Source: Cyanobium sp. FGCU6
Lineage (GTDB): Bacteria > Cyanobacteriota > Cyanobacteriia > PCC-6307 > Cyanobiaceae
Assembly: GCA_024958655.1 (NCBI GenBank)
Contig: JANWUR010000004.1
Coordinates: forward strand, 165,898 to 229,897
Length of the DNA: 64,000 bases
Direction: 5' to 3'
In this document: in pieces, positions 8,884-18,485 of the stretch
How positions within the stretch are numbered: the stretch's first letter is position 1
Layout: each line of letters begins with the position of its first letter
Notes under the pieces: model-generated
What the model was told of the DNA's origin: nothing
Seen by the model: the letters and a program-made list of their open reading frames with translations, nothing else
Databases searched by the model: none
Made by a program: the position numbers and the translations under genes

Positions 8884-9597
8884 TCAGGCCGCCACCGCCT
8901 CGGTGCTGCCTGAGCGCTGGCGGCGGGTGAGGAAGCCGAAGAGCACCTTGCCGATGGCGGCGATCAGATTGCCCTCGAGTTCCTGGAACATCGTCATGTT
9001 GCAGTGGAAGGCCTGGTTGGCCTCCGCCACGATGCGATCGGCCGTGGCCTGATCGATCGGCAGGGCATCGAGGGTGGCCCGGTAGTTGGTCTTGAAGCCC
9101 TTCTCATCGGGGATGGCGTCGAACTCGTAGAAGCGCAGGCCATCGTGCTCGCCCAGGTTCATGGCCTTCTGGGCGATGTTCTTGAGGATCTGGCCGCCGG
9201 AGAGATCGCCGATGTAGCGCGTGTAGTGGTGACCCACGAGCAGCTCGGGAGCCTCCTTGGCCACCTGGCGGATCCGGGCCACGTAGGCCTGGGCACCGGG
9301 CGTGGCGGTGGCCCTGGCGCGCCAGTCGGGACCGAAGTAGAAGGCCAGATCCTGCTCGAGCGACTCGCGGCGGTTGAGCTCGGGGAAGGCGATCGGACCC
9401 ACCACAGGGTGCGCCGTGAGGCGGCCGATCTCCTCCTCCATGGCGCTGTACACGTGCCAGAGGTCGGCCACCAGGGTGCGGTAGCTGGCCTTGTCCACCA
9501 CTCCCTTGAGGAAGCAGCTCACGAAGCCGGTGTTCTCGGCCATGGTGTGGGCCTTCTTCGTTCCCTCACGGAGCTGGGAGGCCAGGGCGACGGACAT
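8884..9597 (-). CDS. ho1: Heme oxygenase (biliverdin-producing)
   Basis: Opens heme to biliverdin IX-alpha using reduced ferredoxin, the first step to phycobilin chromophores. The 237-residue protein matches cyanobacterial HO1 across its length: proximal heme ligand His17 in KKAHTMAENT, VGHHYTRYIGDLSGGQILK with the distal-helix glycines, and FYEFDAIPDEKGFK. The ATG at 9597 gives the standard MSVALASQLREG N-terminus; a longer frame to 9675 adds non-conserved sequence. It lies directly upstream of the glycan operon on the same strand and downstream of a small unknown gene. Confidence 0.96.
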   Translation of the reverse strand: MSVALASQLREGTKKAHTMAENTGFVSCFLKGVVDKASYRTLVADLWHVYSAMEEEIGRLTAHPVVGPIAFPELNRRESLEQDLAFYFGPDWRARATATPGAQAYVARIRQVAKEAPELLVGHHYTRYIGDLSGGQILKNIAQKAMNLGEHDGLRFYEFDAIPDEKGFKTNYRATLDALPIDQATADRIVAEANQAFHCNMTMFQELEGNLIAAIGKVLFGFLTRRQRSGSTEAVAA

Positions 9598-9722
9598 CGT
9601 TCGACAGGGGTGGCGGGAGAAGCCTTCGCAGGGGGCGCGCCGGCAAGGGTGCGGGCTCCGGAAGGGGCGACCCATAAAGGTAGAGGTGGCCTCGACGACT
9701 GCGGCGACAAGGTTGCGAAGGG

Positions 9723-10166
9723 TTACGCGGCGGCGTGGGCCTCGTCGCCGAACAGGTCGAAGAGATCGCGGCAGAACCGCTGAAGCTCGCCCACCACCTC
9801 CGCCTGGGGCAGATGGCTGCCGGAGGGATGCCAGTCCCCCACCGTGGCCAGCCGCCAGCGTTCCGACTCATAGGTGAGGCCCCGGATCGTCACCCCCAGC
9901 AGCCGCGGCCGGCGGGCCGCATCGGCCGGTGGCCGCTCCAGCCGCAGCTGCACCAGCAGCGAGCGGCACTGGGTGCGGGGGCTCCAGCCGGGAAAGTGAA
10001 AGGAGAGGTCCACGGTCTCGCGGTCGGCGAAGGCGCGGGTGAGCGGATCGTCGCGCCAGGGGGTGAGGTTGGCCCGGGCGGCGGGGAAGCGGGCACGGAA
10101 CAGGGTGACGGCCGAGGCGATCGCCTGGGCCAGTTCCAGCGATCGGGCCTGATCGGCCGCATTCAT
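9723..10166 (-). CDS. Conserved hypothetical protein
   Basis: Encodes 147 residues from the ATG at 10166 (a GTG or similar start at 10193 would add 9 residues). The protein is soluble with no signal peptide, an amphipathic N-terminal helix and a beta-rich middle (SFHFPGWSPRTQCRSLLVQL, then RLLGVTIRGLTYESERWRL). It ends FCRDLFDLFGDEAHAAA. I do not recognise the family. It is divergent from icd (69 nt between starts) and 125 nt upstream of ho1 on the same strand. Base use matches the surrounding core genes. Confidence 0.7.
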   Translation of the reverse strand: MNAADQARSLELAQAIASAVTLFRARFPAARANLTPWRDDPLTRAFADRETVDLSFHFPGWSPRTQCRSLLVQLRLERPPADAARRPRLLGVTIRGLTYESERWRLATVGDWHPSGSHLPQAEVVGELQRFCRDLFDLFGDEAHAAA

Positions 10167-10235
10167 GCCGTTTCCCCTGAGCAGAATCCCCACATGGCCG
10201 AAACCTAGGCTCGCCGAAGCCTTCCTGCGGAATCA

Positions 10236-11666
<1,431 letters not shown>

Positions 11667-11700
11667 CCCACCACGGCGCACAGGACGCCAGACTGCCCCC

Positions 11701-13050
11701 ATGAGCGCCTCCCCCACCGGCGCCGTGGTCCCCGCCGGCATCACCGACCCGTGCGTGCACTGCGGCTTCTGCCTGCCCACCTGCGCCAGCTACCGGGTGC
11801 TGGCCACGGAGATGGATTCGCCGCGGGGGCGCATCCACGCCCTCAAGGCGATCGAGGCGGGCGAGCTGACGCTTGATGCCACGGTGGCCAGCCATTTCGA
11901 CAGCTGCCTGGGCTGCTTCGCCTGTGTCACCGCCTGCCCTTCCGGCGTGCGCTACGACCAGTTGATCGAAGCGGCAAGGCCGCAGCTGAACGCCCCCGAG
12001 CTGCGCAGCCCGGCCCAGCGCGCCTTCCGCCGCACCCTGTTCAGCCTGCTGCCCTACCCGGCCCGCCTGCGAGCGGTGCTCGCGCCGCTGCGGGCCTACG
12101 CCGGCACGCCCCTGCAGGCCATGGCCCGGCGCACCGGCCTCACCCGCCTGTTCGGGCCCCAGATCGAGGCGATGGAGCGCCTGCTGCCGCCCCTGGCTCC
12201 CGAAGCCTTCCGCGACGACCTGCCCGTGGTGGTGCCGGCCCGGGGTGAGCGGCGGCAGCGGGTGGGGCTGGTGCTGGGCTGCGTGCAGCGCCTGTTCGAT
12301 CCGGCGGTGAACGCCGCGGCCCTGGAGGTGCTGAGCGCCAACGGCATCGAGGTGGTGATCCCGCCCGAGCAGGGCTGCTGCGGCGCCGTCACCCATCACC
12401 AGGGGGAACTGGAGCACACCCGCACCCTGGCCCGCGATCTGATCGCCCGCTTCGAGGCGGTGATCGGCCCGGGCCGGCCGGCGGGCCCGGAGCCCCTCGA
12501 CGCTGTGCTGGTGGCGGCCTCCGGCTGCGGCCACACCCTCAAGCACTACGGCGCGATCCTGGAGGAGGAGTCGGGGGGCAGCTTCGCCGCCCGGGTGGCC
12601 GACATCCAGGAGTATCTCGATCGCGTGGGCCTGAGCGAGGGTTTCGCGGCCTCCCTGCGGCCGCTGCGCCATGCCGATGGCCAGGCGGCCACCGCCGAGC
12701 GGCCGCTGGAGCTTGCGTACCACGACGCCTGCCACATGCTGCATGGCCAGGGCCTGCGGGAGCCGCCCCGCTCCCTGCTGGGCCGGATCCCGCACGTGCG
12801 CCTGCGTGAGGCCACCGAAGCCGGCGTGTGCTGCGGCAGCGCCGGCATCTACAACCTGGTCCAGCCCGAGGAGGCCGCCGAGCTGGGGCGGATCAAGGCC
12901 GCCGATCTGGCCGGCACCGGGGCGGCGATCGCCGTGAGCGCGAACATCGGCTGCAGCCTGCAGATCCGCCGCCACCTCGAGGAGAGCGGCCGCCCGCTGC
13001 CGGTGCTGCATCCGGTGCAGTTGCTGGCCCGCAGTGCCGCCGGTGGCTGA
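11701..13050 (+). CDS. glcF: Glycolate dehydrogenase iron-sulfur subunit
   Basis: Electron-transfer subunit of the GlcDEF complex, which oxidises photorespiratory glycolate to glyoxylate. The 449-residue protein has two 4Fe-4S ferredoxin motifs near the N-terminus (CVHCGFCLPTC at 18-28; CLGCFACVTACP at 69-80). It also has the duplicated cysteine-rich CCG domains of this family: EQGCCGAVTHHQGE, YHDACHMLHGQ and VCCGSAGIYN. The partner glcE lies 3.3 kb downstream at 16359, separated by three unrelated genes; glcD is not in the window. The gene ends in TGATG, overlapping the next possible start. Confidence 0.93.
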   Translation: MSASPTGAVVPAGITDPCVHCGFCLPTCASYRVLATEMDSPRGRIHALKAIEAGELTLDATVASHFDSCLGCFACVTACPSGVRYDQLIEAARPQLNAPELRSPAQRAFRRTLFSLLPYPARLRAVLAPLRAYAGTPLQAMARRTGLTRLFGPQIEAMERLLPPLAPEAFRDDLPVVVPARGERRQRVGLVLGCVQRLFDPAVNAAALEVLSANGIEVVIPPEQGCCGAVTHHQGELEHTRTLARDLIARFEAVIGPGRPAGPEPLDAVLVAASGCGHTLKHYGAILEEESGGSFAARVADIQEYLDRVGLSEGFAASLRPLRHADGQAATAERPLELAYHDACHMLHGQGLREPPRSLLGRIPHVRLREATEAGVCCGSAGIYNLVQPEEAAELGRIKAADLAGTGAAIAVSANIGCSLQIRRHLEESGRPLPVLHPVQLLARSAAGG

Positions 13051-14015
13051 TGTGCGCTCCGCTACGCAGCGGGGTCGATACCATCTCAGCCTTCTTCCGC
13101 TCCCGCTCCATGCAGGCACCGACCGGCGATGGCCCGACCGCCGGCACTGATGGCGACCTGCTCCACGACCCGGCCTTCCAGCAGCTGATCCGCCGGCGAC
13201 TGGTGGGAACGGAATGGCTCAAGAACGTGGTGATCGTGGGCAGTGCTCCCAGCGCCCCCCGGCTCGATGAACACCTGGGGGACGACACGATCGTGGTGGC
13301 GCTCAACAACGCCCACCGGGCCGTGTCGCGGGTGGATTTCTGCCTCTACAGCGACGACCTGCCCGCCGCCGACAAGCCGGCCCGCTGCGCGGTGATCGGC
13401 CGCTCCAGTCCCCACTACGGCCCGGCGCAGCAGCGCTTCGGCGGTGTGCTCCACGGCGGCGGCACCATGGCCTTCAACGCCGCCTACTGGGTGCTGGCGA
13501 ACTTTCCTTTCGCCCAGCTCTCGTTCTTCGCCTGCGACATGGTGTACGAGGGCGAACGCAGCCACTTCTACGGCAGGGGCCAGCCCGATCCCCTGCGCCG
13601 CGACATCACCCTGCAGAGCCTGGAGGCAAAGTCGCTGCGGCTGTTCTGGATGGGTCTCGAGCAGCAGGTGCTGGTGCTGAACGCTTCGGCCGAGGCCCGC
13701 TCGCGGCTGCGGCTGCCGCGGCTGGGCTCGGGGCTGCCCCTGTCGCACCTGCTGGTCGAGGAGCGTCACGAAGCGATGGGCGCGCTGCGGGAGCGGCTGC
13801 GCCCCCTCGCCGAACGGGCCCTGGAACGGGAGGCCATGGCTCCCTGTGATGGCCTCCGGCACGACTACTGGCAGCTGGAGGAGGATCCGGCGGTCTGGCG
13901 CCACGTGCACACCTGCGACGACCTCTGGATGGAGCTCGATCCCGAGATCCAGGCCTTCGGCACCCGGCTGGCCGAACGGCACGAGACACCGCTCACCGTC
14001 GCCGCCCCACGCTGA
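13050..14015 (+). CDS. Unknown protein with glycosyltransferase-like N-terminal motif
   Basis: Encodes 321 residues from the ATG at 13050, which overlaps the glcF stop by one base; an ATG at 13110 would give 301. The core begins LKNVVIVGSAPSAPRLDEHL, a strand-glycine-loop of Rossmann type. It continues with VALNNAHRAVSRVDFCLYSD and LHGGGTMAFNAAYWVLANF. The layout, with a nucleotide-sugar-like loop followed by a report of where the residue pair Asn-Asn or similar sits, recalls bacterial GT42-like sialyltransferases. I cannot confirm that family. No membrane segment or signal peptide. A small CCGCT/AGCGG hairpin lies in the first codons, which may mean the later start is used. Confidence 0.7.
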   Translation: MCAPLRSGVDTISAFFRSRSMQAPTGDGPTAGTDGDLLHDPAFQQLIRRRLVGTEWLKNVVIVGSAPSAPRLDEHLGDDTIVVALNNAHRAVSRVDFCLYSDDLPAADKPARCAVIGRSSPHYGPAQQRFGGVLHGGGTMAFNAAYWVLANFPFAQLSFFACDMVYEGERSHFYGRGQPDPLRRDITLQSLEAKSLRLFWMGLEQQVLVLNASAEARSRLRLPRLGSGLPLSHLLVEERHEAMGALRERLRPLAERALEREAMAPCDGLRHDYWQLEEDPAVWRHVHTCDDLWMELDPEIQAFGTRLAERHETPLTVAAPR

Positions 14016-14030
14016 GACCCGGCTGCGCCG

Positions 14031-15422
14031 TCAGCCCGGTCCGCCCTGCTCCATCCAGGCCCAGGCCTGTCTCAAGGTGTCGGCGTCCCCCAGATTCCCA
14101 GGAAACGTGAGCACCGGCAGCCCGGGTCCGCCAGCCACCGGGACCAGCACCACGGACAGCCCCGGCAGCAGCTGTCCCTGCAGGTCCACCCGCTCGAGGC
14201 CCAGGCCATCGGCCAGCAGGGTGTGGGTGGTGATCCCCCCCTTGCTGATCATGTAGCCCAGATCTGGAGCCAGCGAACCCCCGAGCCGGGCCATCAGCCC
14301 CGCCAGGGCCAGGCCCAGGGCCCGCCGCTCGGCGGCATGGCGGCAACGCAGCTCGCCCCGGCTCGTGAACAGCACCGGCGTGCGCCCCTCGGCGAGCACC
14401 GCCTGCAGCTGCTGGAGCCAGTCGGCCTCGAGCGAGGCCAGCAGCCGCTCGGGCAGGGGGCCCTCCAGCACCCGGTGAAGGCGCGCCACCGGCAGTTCGA
14501 TCCCCCGGCAGAGCGGCTCTGTGAGCAGCCTCTCCAACTGGGCATCGGCCAGGGGGACGTGGGAACCCACCAGCACCAGCCCCGGCAGGGGGCGATCCCC
14601 CTGATCCCGCCGCCGCAGGCCAGCCAGAGCGGCGGCATCGAGGGGCTGGGGAGGCAGGGCCGCAAGGGCGGCCGGCAGGCCGGCCGCGCTCTGGGCCAGG
14701 AAGCGGCGGGGGCGGCGGGAGGAGGCCTCGCCGTCGCCGGAAGGGGCGCTCAGATCCCGCAGGGCGGCAGCCAGAGCCTGCAGGTGCACCGGGCGCTCGG
14801 CGTCCACCGCCACCAGCGCCTGATCGGCGAAGGCCGCCAGCCGCTGCCGCAGCCGGGCGGGATCGCCTTCCAGTTCCGCCAGGCCCAGGCGCTGCACTTG
14901 GGCCGCGCTCAGGCGACCGCCGCTGCGCTCCTCCACCCAGTCGGGCAGGTGGCTGGTGGCGTAGCCGAACAGACCGTCGCGGGCGAAGGCGCTCTCGTGC
15001 ACCGGCCGGCCGTGCAGCAGGTGCACCCCATCCACGGTGGTGCGGCCGCCCTCCAGGAAGGCGGGAACGAGCAGGGTGGCATCGAAGGGACCCAGGGCTG
15101 CCGCCAGCTCCTCCACCTCCAGCGGGAAGTGGCCCCGCAGGGTGGAATCCCCCCGGCTCACCAGAATCCAGCCATCGACAAGGCCCCGCTCCCGGGCCCG
15201 CGCCAGGGCGGGAACCAGCGCGGCCGCCAGCTCCCTGATCCGCGCCCGCGCCTCGTCGGGGCCGAGGGCGCGGGTGTTGGCCAGCAGAAACAGCAGCGGC
15301 GACGGATCGGCCAGGGCCGCATCCAGGGTGACCGGGTCCCAACGCAACAGCAGGGGGCAGCCATGCACCGTCTGGGAGCCGGTGGGGTCGTCGTCGATCA
15401 CGACGATTTTCAAGGGCGTCAA
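14031..15422 (-). CDS. Four-carbon acid sugar kinase family protein (DUF1537/OtnK-like)
   Basis: Encodes 463 residues. The family phosphorylates four-carbon acid sugars such as erythronate or threonate derivatives, but the substrate here is unknown. The N-terminal IVVIDDDPTGSQTVHG and the SRGDSTLRGHFPLE substrate-site motif are diagnostic. The middle VPAFLEGGRTTVDGVHLL and the C-terminal nucleotide-binding region with SKGGITTHTLLADGLGLERV also fit. The gene stands alone, converging on the upstream gene (15-nt gap). Partner dehydrogenase or epimerase genes usual in such catabolic loci are absent, so a standalone salvage or repair role is possible (inference). Confidence 0.88.
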   Translation of the reverse strand: MTPLKIVVIDDDPTGSQTVHGCPLLLRWDPVTLDAALADPSPLLFLLANTRALGPDEARARIRELAAALVPALARARERGLVDGWILVSRGDSTLRGHFPLEVEELAAALGPFDATLLVPAFLEGGRTTVDGVHLLHGRPVHESAFARDGLFGYATSHLPDWVEERSGGRLSAAQVQRLGLAELEGDPARLRQRLAAFADQALVAVDAERPVHLQALAAALRDLSAPSGDGEASSRRPRRFLAQSAAGLPAALAALPPQPLDAAALAGLRRRDQGDRPLPGLVLVGSHVPLADAQLERLLTEPLCRGIELPVARLHRVLEGPLPERLLASLEADWLQQLQAVLAEGRTPVLFTSRGELRCRHAAERRALGLALAGLMARLGGSLAPDLGYMISKGGITTHTLLADGLGLERVDLQGQLLPGLSVVLVPVAGGPGLPVLTFPGNLGDADTLRQAWAWMEQGGPG

Positions 15423-15497
15423 CAGCGGCGGAACCCCCCATGCTGAGGGATCGGCAGGGAGCCGATAACGTGTCAGCCCGGTCCCCGATCCGCGTCG

Positions 15498-16334
15498 ATG
15501 CTCTCCCCATCAGCTGTGCGAACGCTGCGGATCATGCCGATGGGTGACTCGATCACGGCCGGCGAGCGGGTTCCCGGTGGCTATCGGTCTCCCTTGCGCG
15601 ACCGGATCACCGGCCAGGGATGGAGGGTGGATTTCGTCGGCAGCCAGTACCAGCCGGGCGACACCTCCGCCGACAGGGAGCACTGGGGCCGACCGGGGTG
15701 GGGCATCGCCGATACCGACGAGGTGATCAACGGGCGTCGTTACGTGTCGCTGCAGGCCAATGAGGGCCCCGGGGGAGCCTGGCGCCACGGCCTGTGGGAT
15801 GACCTGGAGTCGGCCATCTCAGCGCGCTACTTCTCCCGCTCCAGCGACGTCGACAACGTGCTGCTGCTGATGGTGGGCACCAACGATGTGGTGCACCAGG
15901 TGGTGGAGCAGCGCAACGGGGCCCGACCCGCCGGCGATCGCGGCAACGACGGCAGGGGCGAGCAGCAGGATCGCATCGGCGAGGCCACGATCGACCGGCT
16001 GAAGGCCTTTCTGAACCGGGTCGACCGGTTTGCCGGTCGGGCGGGTCTGGACTTGAAGGTGGTCCTGGGAACCATCCCCCGGTTCGACAACTCCTGGAAC
16101 GCCGGCCGCCTGAAGGATCCGATCAGTGCCGTGATGCAGCAGGAAGCCACGGAGGTGAACCGCTGGATCCGCCAGGGCGCCAGCGGCCTGGCTCTGCGCA
16201 CCATCACGGTCACCCCGGTCGACCAGCGGGCCGCCGTCGGCAACTCCCTGATCGATGGCCTCCATCCCGATGCCACCGGCTATCGCAGGATGGCCGACAC
16301 CTGGTGGCAGGGCATCCAGGACGCCCTCGCCTGA
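15498..16334 (+). CDS. SGNH/GDSL-family hydrolase
   Basis: Encodes 278 residues of the SGNH esterase/lipase type. Block I is MPMGDSITAGE with catalytic Ser18, block III is GTND at 127-130, and block V is DGLHPDATGY with Asp253 and His256. These are all the residues needed for activity. No clear signal peptide is seen from the first ATG at 15498; starts at 15534 or 15540 would place GDS almost at the N-terminus. Carbohydrate esterases of this type often deacetylate glycans, but the substrate is not evident. It lies 24 nt before glcE and is possibly co-transcribed with it. Confidence 0.88.
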   Translation: MLSPSAVRTLRIMPMGDSITAGERVPGGYRSPLRDRITGQGWRVDFVGSQYQPGDTSADREHWGRPGWGIADTDEVINGRRYVSLQANEGPGGAWRHGLWDDLESAISARYFSRSSDVDNVLLLMVGTNDVVHQVVEQRNGARPAGDRGNDGRGEQQDRIGEATIDRLKAFLNRVDRFAGRAGLDLKVVLGTIPRFDNSWNAGRLKDPISAVMQQEATEVNRWIRQGASGLALRTITVTPVDQRAAVGNSLIDGLHPDATGYRRMADTWWQGIQDALA

Positions 16335-16358
16335 AGTCCCCGCCCTTAGGGTGCTCCG

Positions 16359-17585
16359 GTGCTCGTCTCCCCTCCCCCATCCTCTCCCCCCATCACCGGG
16401 ATGCTGAGTCCTGGGCGTAAGGAAGTGCCCGGGGTTGTACGGGCCCTGCACGAGGAGGGCACTCCCTGGCTACCGGCGGGCCTCACCAGCCGACTGACCT
16501 GGGGCCCCCCGCTGAACCGCCCCCATCGGGTGCTGAGCGTGGCCGCTCTGGATCGCATCCTCGAGCACAACCCCGGCGATTTCACGATCACCGTGGAGGC
16601 GGGAGCCTCCCTGGAGGCGGTTCAGGCGGCTCTGCAAGCCGAAGGTCAGTGGCTGGCGCTCGATCCACCCTGGGGCACCGGTTCCCTGGGTGGGGGCAGC
16701 ATCGGCGGACTGGTGGCCCGGGGCATGGCCGGCGGCTACCGCCAGCGCTACCTCGGTGTGCGCGACCAGATCATCGGCATCGGCCTGCTGCGCAGCGACG
16801 GGGTGGCCGCCCGCGCCGGCGGCAAGGTGGTGAAGAACGTGGCCGGTTACGACCTGATGCGCCTGTTCTGCGGCAGCTGGGGGTCGCTGGGGCTGATCAC
16901 CGACGTGACCCTGCGCACCCTGCCGCTGCCGCCCCAGCGCCGGGGCCTGCTGGTGCAGGGTCCCCTGGCCGAGCTGGCCTGCCTGGCCCGCTGGCTGCTG
17001 GGCTCCAGCCTCAGTCCCGAGCGGATCGACTGGTGGAGCGCCGAGCTGGCCGCGGCCGCCGGACTGGCCGCCGAACCCCTGCTGCTGATCGGGCTGGCAA
17101 GCGTGCAGGCCACCACGCTCGAGGATCAGATCGTCTGCATCGCGGGCCACACGGATCGGGCGGCCCGGTGCCTTGACCCGGCGGAACTGGAACGGCTGCT
17201 GGCGGAGGCCCGCGGTGGAGCGGCCGGGCTTTCCGAGCAGGGCTGGCTGCTGCGGGTCGGAGTCGCTCCCGACCGGGTGGATCGGCTCCTGGCCGCTCCC
17301 GAATGGGGCAACCTGCTCGGCTCGATCGCCGCCGGCAGCGGACTCGGACTGGCATGGTCGTCCGGACAGACCCCGGTGGCTCCCGAGGCGATCCAGAGCC
17401 TGCGCCTTCTCTGCCGGGAGCTGGACGGCCACCTGACGGTGCTGGAGCAGCCCCAGAGCTCCTCGCTGCCGGCCTGGGAGGATGCCCCCTCGAAGCCGCT
17501 GATCGAAGCCGTCAAGCGGCAGTTCGATCCGCTGAACCAGCTCGCCCCCGGACGCCTGCCCGGGGTGGCCGAGCCCCGCGGCTGA
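16359..17585 (+). CDS. glcE: Glycolate dehydrogenase FAD-binding subunit
   Basis: FAD-binding subunit of the GlcDEF glycolate dehydrogenase. The 408-residue protein has the VAO-type FAD domain: a beta strand reading DFTITVEAGASLEAVQAAL, the glycine-rich GTGSLGGGSIGGLVARG, and AGGKVVKNVAGYDLMRLFCG, which is characteristic of GlcE. The ATG at 16401 (MLSPGRKEVP) is a possible later start, since the first 14 residues are Pro/Ser-rich. It is close downstream of the SGNH hydrolase. The glcF partner is at 11701, so the usual adjacency of the subunits is broken here. Confidence 0.9.
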   Translation: MLVSPPPSSPPITGMLSPGRKEVPGVVRALHEEGTPWLPAGLTSRLTWGPPLNRPHRVLSVAALDRILEHNPGDFTITVEAGASLEAVQAALQAEGQWLALDPPWGTGSLGGGSIGGLVARGMAGGYRQRYLGVRDQIIGIGLLRSDGVAARAGGKVVKNVAGYDLMRLFCGSWGSLGLITDVTLRTLPLPPQRRGLLVQGPLAELACLARWLLGSSLSPERIDWWSAELAAAAGLAAEPLLLIGLASVQATTLEDQIVCIAGHTDRAARCLDPAELERLLAEARGGAAGLSEQGWLLRVGVAPDRVDRLLAAPEWGNLLGSIAAGSGLGLAWSSGQTPVAPEAIQSLRLLCRELDGHLTVLEQPQSSSLPAWEDAPSKPLIEAVKRQFDPLNQLAPGRLPGVAEPRG

Positions 17586-17600
17586 AGCGCCGGCGGCGGC

Positions 17601-18485
17601 TCACACCTCCTCCACCCGGTAGCGGCAACCGAGCGTCAGCTGCTCCCCGGGCTCCAGCTCCAGGCGCCCATCGCCGCTCAGCAGCGCCCCGCGGGGGCCG
17701 CTCCAGGGTTCCAGGCACACCATCGGCCGCGGCGGATCGGTCCACACCACCACCCGGTCCATCGGCGGGCGGGTTTCAAGGGTCACCGCCCGGCCGGCCA
17801 GCGGATCCAGCAGCCGCACCGAAGCCGTGGCCTCGGCCAGCAGATCCACGCCCTCGCCCAGGTGCTCCAGCCGCTCGGCGGTGTGCGCCGGCGCCATCGC
17901 CACCTGATCCAGGCAGGTGGGCGGCAGCCCCTCCAGCCGCACCAGCGCAGGGTCGTCCACCGCCAGATAGGGATGAAGGCCGAGGCTGAAGGGCATCAGC
18001 GGGCTCCCCGGGGTGCCCCCCGGCTCACTGCGGTGCAGGACACGGGCCTCGATCGCCAGGGCCCCCGGTTCAGTGCGCAGCTCCAGTTCGAGGCGGAAGG
18101 CGAAGGGGAAGCAGGCCCGGGTCATGGCGTCGTCTTCCAAGGTGAGCCGCACGCCGGCATCGCCGGGCAGGGCCTCCAGCCGCCAGGGGCGGTCGCGGGC
18201 GAAACCGTGCTGAGGCAGGGAGAAGCGGCCCTGGGGCAGGGGCAGCACCCCACCGGGAAGCCCCCCGCAGATCGGGAACAGGATCGGGATGCCGCCCCGC
18301 ACCGAGGCCTTCGGATCGGCGAAGCGCACGGCGTCGAAGTAGAGGATCTCGCGGCCGCCGCAGCGCCAGCCGCTCACCAGGCCGCCCCGCTCGGGCACGA
18401 TCCGCAGCCGGTCGCCGCGGCCATCCTCGAACAGCTGATGGGGATAGGGATCAGGGCAGGGCCGCAACGGCATCGGCGCTCTCAC
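17601..18485 (-). CDS. Aldose 1-epimerase/hexose-6-phosphate mutarotase-like protein
   Basis: Encodes 294 residues of the galactose-mutarotase superfamily: GGIPILFPICGG near 85, LPQHGFARDRPW with the conserved His, and LGLHPYLAV as the second active-site His motif. A C-terminal VCLEPWSGPRG region carries the catalytic Glu. The pattern is closer to the YeaD-like hexose-6-phosphate epimerases than to GalM. It interconverts alpha and beta anomers of sugars or sugar phosphates. The start at 18485 overlaps the 3' end of the upstream hydrolase gene by 35 nt; an internal ATG at 18473 still overlaps. It converges on glcE with a 15-nt gap. Confidence 0.87.
   Translation of the reverse strand: MRAPMPLRPCPDPYPHQLFEDGRGDRLRIVPERGGLVSGWRCGGREILYFDAVRFADPKASVRGGIPILFPICGGLPGGVLPLPQGRFSLPQHGFARDRPWRLEALPGDAGVRLTLEDDAMTRACFPFAFRLELELRTEPGALAIEARVLHRSEPGGTPGSPLMPFSLGLHPYLAVDDPALVRLEGLPPTCLDQVAMAPAHTAERLEHLGEGVDLLAEATASVRLLDPLAGRAVTLETRPPMDRVVVWTDPPRPMVCLEPWSGPRGALLSGDGRLELEPGEQLTLGCRYRVEEV

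Noticed and set aside
13059..13072. CCGCT-ACGC-AGCGG hairpin after glcF
   Set aside because: Only 5 bp, no T tract, and it lies within possible coding sequence; too weak to call a terminator.
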